A stretch of DNA of 64,000 nt from Cylicocyclus nassatus (lineage: Eukaryota > Nematoda > Chromadorea > Rhabditida > Strongylidae). A model generated the notes under the pieces. That model had not been told where the DNA came from. It ran no database searches and was given only the letters and a program-made list of their open reading frames with translations. Made by a program: the position numbers and the translations under genes. Below are positions 58,146-64,000 of this stretch, piece by piece; positions within the stretch are counted from its first letter, which is position 1; each line of letters begins with the position of its first letter. Location: positions 5,502,123-5,566,122 of the forward strand of contig CATQJL010000112.1 of assembly GCA_958299035.1 (NCBI GenBank). The letters are read 5' to 3'.

Positions 58146-58658
58146 GGGTCCCACTGACTGGACTTTCTTTTCAACCCAAAAGCTTTTATTCTTACTGCAA
58201 ACAGAAAAGCGCAATGGGCTTTATACCAGAACGACTAAGCATGAGGCATTTGAAGTTCCAAACAATAACTGCGGTATTTCCAATCAAAAGTTAGCAGTTG
58301 AATCTTTGTTTCAAGACGTGTGTGGGTGCTGAATACTTTTTCTTCAGCCTTTTTTTTTTGAGTGCGAATATTCAAAAGGTCAAGCTACATCTTCTCGTTA
58401 ACTACTACATTTCGTAATGTGATGAAGTGCCATTGAAAATAAACCTAAAATGTACCAGATGGTCGAATGTTTGTGAAATGTTCGAATCCACTTGCAAATG
58501 TGATAAATAAAAACCGGTTTGTGAATTAGAATGTATTCGATGCGAAATTTCTTACTCTTCCCAACTCTGTTGTGTCTGCAATACGTCTGTTCGAGAGACG
58601 CTTAGATATTCCCATGGTTTCAAACCCATCGTTTTTAACTTGTGTAACTCTGATTATA

Positions 58659-59334
58659 CAGGGTGTCCCAAAAAAATGTATCGAACGTTTGATCGTTAAT
58701 ATCTCTCTTCTAAAGAAGTTTTTTCTCTTGCTTCAGGTACCAATCTGTAGAGCTGGCTTCAACTTAGATTTGCATTATAGAACAAATCACTCATTTCTCT
58801 TCATTACTGTAGGATTACGGTAGAAACTTCAAAGAGGGTTTTAAGCAATAAAAGGCCATATTTTGCCTTAGAAAGGAAACAAAACAGCCTGAAAGCTTTT
58901 ACACTAGGCTAATTAGAGTTGCTGATTATAACTGTAAAGTTCCCAACTTATTGTGATGCCATTGAAGAGTTATGCCAGGTAAGAGGTAGCGGCCATTTTC
59001 TCAATGTTCCTAAAAAGTGCGGTTACACCCTTTAGAAAGCTTCGTAATCTTGTGAATAGTTGAGTATTAAACTCAGCGTCCATAAAAACCCTATTACACA
59101 AGTTTTCACAATTTTTTGAAAATTTTTGAAACGGCAGCTTTTTCCACATTGACACCACATGTTTCAAGTTTCTACCGTAATCCTACAGTAATGAAAAGAG
59201 ATGGGTGATTCGTTCTATAATGCAAATCTAAGTTGAAGCCAGCTCTACAAAACGGTACTTGAAGCAAGGCAAAAGACTTCTTGGGAAGAGATATTAACGA
59301 TCAAACGTTCGATACATTTTTTTGAGACACCTTG
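58659..59334 (+). mobile_element. Complete MITE, family B
   Basis: A 676-bp element between CAGGGTGTCCCAAAAAAATG and CATTTTTTTGAGACACCTTG, with TA on both sides. It is nearly identical in layout to the copy at 25570. One terminal mismatch (ACACCTTG for ACACCCTG) shows slight decay. Confidence 0.9.
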
Positions 59335-60540
59335 TATATTGTTTTTTAGATCAATCTTTTAAAAGGCTTATAGCGGATAGAGCTAGTTTTGCATTGCAAT
59401 ACCTCTTTCGCATCTTTTGACCTCATGTTTCATAAATGGTGTGGTAACAGATATTATATCAATCTTGGAAGTAAAAAATCTTCAGTGTCTTTTTTAAAAA
59501 CTTTGAGATGTAGTTAGAGTTAGTAGGGGTGGATAATTCAGCATGCTAATAACGAATGTAATTATTAAAAATTATCCATTGCCAATACTTTCATTTTTTG
59601 CAAACTTGAGCTGGGGCACTGAGATTTGATACAGGGAGAGGCGCTGCGACTGAATACGAAAGTAACGATGAGTCGAAAAAAATAGCCACTTAGTTGTCAG
59701 TTTAACAATTGTAAACAGTGATGTAAGGCGTTGGGAGTTAGCGCGAAGCTAGCATGCCGATGAAGCATAGCGAGCCTCGAATCTCTATTTGTGTAAAACA
59801 AAAAATTTGCAATGTATGTATATGTCATGTATGTAACCTATGGACGGGTTGTGCTTACACCGATTGAGCTAGAACTTTGCACACATATATCTTTGATGCC
59901 AGCGGTCATTATAGCTACTTTCGGTGGCGAATTACTGGATCTTATTATGAGTTATTGATTTGTTTACTTGCATCTAGAAATGAAAACTTATCGTGTTTTG
60001 GCTTGACTTTTTCAGAAGAGCGGTGAATCTTATTCAAACTTCGATTTCGGCAGGATGATAATGCAAACCGAAGGCATGTGCAGAACTCAGGGTTGCTGCT
60101 CAAAACCTTCCTTCAGTTGCATATGGCAATATTCAGTGTTTTTAGAAGATGAATAAACAATTGAACAACAAAGAATTATGTGCCTGTAGAATACGATTTG
60201 GATAATAAGTAAACTTATAAATGTTATCCCGCCAAAAATTGTTCATGAATAGTTTTGTTGAAAATGAAGCGGTTCTAGGCTTTCCAACTGTAAAATTGTC
60301 AAATTAAGGAAGCTTATACTTATACAAACACATTATCAATAACTTGCTGGTATACTCAGTCATACCCAGATTATTCCTCGTAATTTGACTAATCACTGTC
60401 TTATCTGCCTTACCTGCTTTGATCTGATTTCGTGCTTGTCTACTTCATCGGGTTTTTCCGGATCTGCTTTCGATATCTGCAAAGCGCTCTGGGAGGGAAG
60501 TTATGAAGATTAGTAGAAGTACTTCTGTGCCAAACAGGTT
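59335..60540. other. No gene; faint Helitron remnants
   Basis: Around 59540-59640 (CAGCATGCTAAT, TTTGCAAACTTGAGCTGGGG, CTGAGATTTG) and 59820-59940 (GAGCTAGAACTTTGCACACA, CGGTCATTATAGCTAC) the sequence resembles the Helitron family core and 5' part in a much more diverged form. The rest is AT-rich with nothing recognised. Confidence 0.4.
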
Positions 60541-60568
60541 TGTTAGGTGTTCCTTTATTTCCAATCGC

Positions 60569-60607
60569 GGCCTAACGTTTCGACGCCTTTCGTCTTCCTC
60601 AGAGGCC
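60569..60607 (-). ncRNA. Hammerhead ribozyme (type I, minimal stem III)
   Basis: On the minus strand: stem I GGCCU (60607-60603), conserved core CUGAGGA (60602-60596), stem II GACG/CGUC closed by AAAGG (60594-60582), core GAA (60581-60579), self-complementary ACGU as stem III (60578-60575), cleavage-site U (60574) and stem I return AGGCC (60573-60569). Both five-base strands of stem I and all of stem II pair perfectly, and every invariant core base is present. Hammerheads with tiny stem III are known from Penelope-like elements, which fits this location downstream of one. A stem III this short usually needs a dimer to cleave well. Confidence 0.85.
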
Positions 60608-60818
60608 TGAAAATGGCTCAAAGTGTTACCCGAGAAACGAGGCCATCAAGTACCATCTCCATTCCTGCCAGTTCTCAACCTTCGTTCAACATTCCTACTG
60701 CAAAAATTGCTATGCCAGAAGATGAACATACCCTGTGAACACTGCTACTTGGGTTCCGCACCGGAAATGATGGTCTTGGCGGATAGAATGGACTATACCA
60801 TAAAAGCACATAAGTGAT

Positions 60819-62216
60819 CTACAGTCTGCATAGAGATATGAAGGGTAGGAAGTCCGTGGTAATTGACAAACGCTCATTTTTACTGTTCATTGCTGGATTC
60901 TTCGCAGAAATCCAGAATGCTTCTAACGCCTTCCTCGCCGAGGTTTCCTTTTCGTGTGCCAAGATTTGGCATTTGATATCAAAATCGTCTCCGCCATGCG
61001 AATCGTGGCTATGTTTACCCAGAGGTGAAAACAATGTTTTACGCCTTTTATCTGCAAGATGTTCTTTTACGCGAGTACTAAGTGTTCTGCCAGTTTCTCC
61101 GATATAGATGGCATTGCAGCTAAGACATTCTAACTGATAAACCACTCCCATTTGTGCACAATCACCTATTTTGCCGTGCGGACAGACTACGCATCGATTT
61201 GTTGTACAGTATCGATCGTAAAGTCTGTTTCGAACTAACTGCGTTTTGATATTGTCACCTGGGATGTCGACTAAAACAATATCGTTTTGCAGTTGTGCAC
61301 GTGAAATGCATTTTCGAAATGCCGCACTGATGTTATCGGAAATAAATGGAAGGCACAGTGGGAGCTTATTATCACGGATTTTGTTACCATTCGCCTGATG
61401 TTGATCATGTGGCAAGGAATGATAACCATTGCTGCAAGCAATCTTGGAGGCCAGATCTCGCGACTCGCATCGTTCTCTTTCTCCGGAGCACATCTGCATA
61501 GCCGTTTCAAACATATTCTTGATCACCGCTCTTTTCGTAGATGCAGGATGCGCTGATTTCACATTCAAAAAGATGTTCTTCGAGCTTTCTTTGCAGTACC
61601 ATTTCATGCTAACAATACCATTGGATAATCTTACTTGCGCGTTGAGGTAAGGCAGCCATCCGTCGTGTGGTGTTTCTCGTGTGAGCTTTATGTACTGCGA
61701 CTGCTGGTTCAAAATTTCGAAACACTTGTCCATTTCGGACTGTGTTGATGTAAATATACAGCAGTCATCGATATATCGGCAGTACATCAGCGGCATGCGG
61801 GCTAGCACTGGTTCTTCGATCTTACTCATAAAACAAATGGCGAGAACCGGCGCCAACCTCTGACCCATAGCTAATCCGCGTATCTGGGCGTAGTAAGTCC
61901 CAGACCATCTAAAGATGTTGCACTTCAAACATTCGCTTATCAGGGTCATAGTCCGCCTTTTGCCAAGCCCAAAAGTATTGATGGTAGTTGCATGTTTATC
62001 CAACAATTCCGATAGCGCTTGCAAGGCTTGCTCATTCTGCACATTAGTGTAGAGCGAAGTCACATCGAATGACTCGACTACAGTGCTCGGATCAAACTGA
62101 ACGCTTCGGACTTCGAAAGTTATGAAGATTTTTTGAGGTAGAAATCCAATAATTTGGCTAAGATAAAAATAGGTGTTGAGGTCTTTTCGGCGCTTGAAAG
62201 GAGTAGTGATTGACAT
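60819..62216 (-). CDS. Penelope-like reverse transcriptase / GIY-YIG endonuclease
   Basis: 465 residues. The reverse transcriptase palm carries motif A FDVTSLYTNV (50-59), motif B RGLAMGQRLAP (113-123) and the active-site box RYIDD (147-151). It is followed by a linker with the cysteine cluster CTTNRC-VVC-...-C (337-353). The endonuclease has GVVYQLEC, YIGETGRT (371-378), the arginine and histidine of TRVKEH (381-386), the glutamate of LEAFWI (432) and an asparagine-rich tail. Such proteins copy their RNA at a nicked target. The fingers region before motif A is absent, so the protein is probably inactive even though the rest is open. The chosen start is only the first ATG after the upstream stop; the true start would have been further 5'. 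Confidence 0.85.
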   Translation of the reverse strand: MSITTPFKRRKDLNTYFYLSQIIGFLPQKIFITFEVRSVQFDPSTVVESFDVTSLYTNVQNEQALQALSELLDKHATTINTFGLGKRRTMTLISECLKCNIFRWSGTYYAQIRGLAMGQRLAPVLAICFMSKIEEPVLARMPLMYCRYIDDCCIFTSTQSEMDKCFEILNQQSQYIKLTRETPHDGWLPYLNAQVRLSNGIVSMKWYCKESSKNIFLNVKSAHPASTKRAVIKNMFETAMQMCSGERERCESRDLASKIACSNGYHSLPHDQHQANGNKIRDNKLPLCLPFISDNISAAFRKCISRAQLQNDIVLVDIPGDNIKTQLVRNRLYDRYCTTNRCVVCPHGKIGDCAQMGVVYQLECLSCNAIYIGETGRTLSTRVKEHLADKRRKTLFSPLGKHSHDSHGGDDFDIKCQILAHEKETSARKALEAFWISAKNPAMNSKNERLSITTDFLPFISLCRL

Positions 62217-63210
62217 GAGTTTATTAGATTGAAGGCGTTATTCTATAAAACGCCCTAGTAGCAATCATGGCCCCATTTGAACTCACGAACTAAGGTTCCG
62301 AATGATTTTATTGTAGCTGCGCTTCCAAATCCTTGCATCAAAAAATTTCCATTCCCCTCCCAGAAGCGCTTTGCAGATACCGAAAGTAGGTTTGAATTCA
62401 GCGTTCCGTAGCGCTCTATAGAAGACTGCACATTTTGTCTGGAAACGCCACTTCGACCAAGTATCCACCCCTTGTCAGAAAGATTTTTATGAAAAACACA
62501 CGTCTTTAGCAATTTACAGACGAACATCAAGTTTTACATACGTACAGATGCACAAGATCATACTACTGTAGTATTATTACAGTCGGAATGCAAGTAGAGA
62601 GAATTATACCTTCAAGTCATGCTTAAAATAAATAAAAAGGCAGATAGGACCACTGGAAGAAACCTTTATAAATCTAGAGCATTATGTATGCGTCAACTCC
62701 AACCAGTCATCACAAAACCTGTTAATTTCAAATCGCGAAATACTGATTCACTCAGCACAGACTTCAGCATTTTTTGCAGACAAATTCGGCGCAGCGATTA
62801 TAGGCCTTTAAAAGATGACAATACTGAACAGCGTAATGCGTCAAGTTTGCCAGCTTTTTTGTGGCAGAGTACATTAACTGCAGAATTTTCCGAATTTCAC
62901 TGAGTGAAAAAAAGGCAGTGGTGAGTGAGAGTGACGAAGTCTTCTTGGCATAAATAACGCTTTAGTGAAATAACAAAGTAAGACAGGCCTAAATCGTGTT
63001 TTCAAAAGTCATTGTCTGGTCACCGCAGCAAGAATAACTAATCAAAAAAAGTGGTATGCGACTAGTTAAAGGTAAAACAGTACCAACGACAATAAGACGA
63101 AAGCAGAAGCAAGTTTGCACAGTGTACATAATCTAACTTGGAGAATTTATGCCTACACGATTGTACATCCTACAAAAATTTGACGGGAGATTTGAAATCA
63201 AGTTATCCCC
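62217..63210. other. No gene; partial fold-back relative
   Basis: The 62330-62470 segment (AGCGCTTTGCAGATACCGAA, AATTCAGCGTTCCGTAGCGC, ACTTCGACCAAGTATCC) resembles one arm of the element at 63211-63659, so it is probably a half copy. A plus frame at 62619-62903 has no recognised motif and is not called. Confidence 0.35.
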
Positions 63211-63659
63211 AAGGAAAGGAAGGTTGGTTGAAGTGTCCTTTTGAGATGAGATGTATATTGTTTTGTAGAGCTTGAAACGCTGATTCCAATCTGCCCTTGC
63301 TATCTGCTGGGCTTCTGGGCGAGGAGTTGTGAGGGTTTTGTGAATGAAAATCCAAATAAGATTTGAAATTAGTCTAACCTTTTCCTAACGTTCAAATGAG
63401 GCAGCAGCGAGGTGGTACATTTGGATTAAGAATATTTGTTGCCCCAAGTGACCCGACTGCCACTTAAGCCCTAGAAAAAATGTTACGACTGATTTTACAC
63501 TAATCTTGCATTTAAATATTTATTGACAGAACCCTCATAACTCCTCGCCCAGAAACCCGCAGAAGATAGTGAAATCAGATTTGGAATCAGCATTCCTAGC
63601 TCTACGAATCAATATACATCTCACCTCAAAAAGCTACTTCGACCAACCTTTCTTACCTT
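63211..63659. mobile_element. Fold-back element near the right edge
   Basis: AAGGAAAGGAAGGTTGGTTG on the left is mirrored by CAACCTTTCTTACCTT on the right. The arms continue with GAGATGAGATGTATATTG against CAATATACATCTCACCTC, and CTCCTCGCCCAGAA against TTCTGGGCGAGGAG. No coding sequence was seen. Confidence 0.75.
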
Positions 63660-64000
63660 CTTAGTGCACTGAGGGTGTGCACAAGTATGCAACATATGTC
63701 TTCATTCTTTCAAATCACAAAATTGCAAGAAGAAGCCTGTACGAGGTGATTGATGCAAGCAAGTATGAATATCGAAAAAAAAATTTTATGCAATCAGTAT
63801 ATCAGATTGTGTACTAAGTTCTGAGTTCTGTCCCATTTTTTTCGATTTCTTACTAGTAACTTACCTTGTTTGGAATAAAATATATATGCTTTTGAGAGTT
63901 CTAAAACTGCTCTGTAAATTCGAATGCGTCATTTGCCAACTTAACAAGAGCTAAAACGATTTTCTGGAAAGAAAAAATCCTAGAAACAGAAAATCTATTT
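63660..64000. other. No feature recognised
   Basis: AT-rich terminal 340 bases without an identifiable exon or repeat. Confidence 0.4.

Larger units (their letters stand above)
60545..62216 (-). mobile_element. 5'-truncated Penelope-like retroelement
   Basis: On the minus strand a 465-codon ORF (60819-62216) carries the Penelope combination of reverse transcriptase and GIY-YIG endonuclease. It is followed by about 210 bp of 3' sequence, then a hammerhead ribozyme and the TTTCCAATCGCGG/GTTAGGTGTTCC segment. The N-terminal third of the reverse transcriptase is missing: the frame closes with a TAA eight codons before the first ATG. The exact 3' end and any target duplication are not visible. 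There is no second terminal copy upstream, so it is probably a dead, 5'-truncated insertion. Confidence 0.85.

Overview
This is a stretch of animal nuclear DNA, most probably nematode. It is AT-rich and gene-poor. Its genes are split by many short introns (about 45-60 bp, acceptors of the TTTCAG type) plus a few very long ones, and transposon debris fills most of the rest. The clearest genes are of nematode style: a cuticlin-like zona pellucida (ZP) membrane protein and two tartrate-resistant acid phosphatase (TRAP) paralogues. The species cannot be named from the sequence. The decayed RTE-type LINE resembles those common in rhabditid and strongylid nematodes, which is only a hint.

Layout. 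1-13 kb: mostly repeats (Helitron-like elements, MITEs with TA target sites, GC-rich fold-back elements) and one candidate first exon on the minus strand (6538-6573). 13-20 kb, minus strand: coding exons of one or two unrecognised helix-rich protein genes. 20-23 kb: three fold-back elements, two of them almost touching. 23.7-24.4 kb, minus: a predicted 156-residue protein of unknown function. 27.1-39.5 kb, plus: a 22-exon gene for a secreted, Pro/Thr-rich, ZP-domain, furin-site, single-pass membrane protein, reconstructed with every splice phase consistent. 40.0-42.6 kb: a composite nest (mariner-like ends, an inner MITE, a dead RTE LINE). 42.6-57.6 kb, minus: two tandem nine-exon TRAP genes with matching intron positions and phases; each has a 4.6-5.3 kb intron 3 packed with transposons. 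57.8-64 kb: more fold-back elements and a 5'-truncated Penelope-like retroelement on the minus strand (reverse transcriptase plus GIY-YIG endonuclease) with a well-formed hammerhead ribozyme downstream of its ORF.

The genes do not form an operon or pathway. The ZP gene and the downstream TRAP gene converge, and the two TRAP genes are head-to-tail duplicates. The mobile elements can be read as a history: a MITE sits precisely inside a Helitron, another MITE and a LINE lie between the ends of an older mariner-like element, and a Helitron landed 51 bp from a TRAP splice acceptor. No bacterial-type operon, CRISPR array, rRNA or convincing tRNA was seen. All gene models were made by eye from ORFs, splice signals and recalled family motifs, so exon edges should be treated as predictions.
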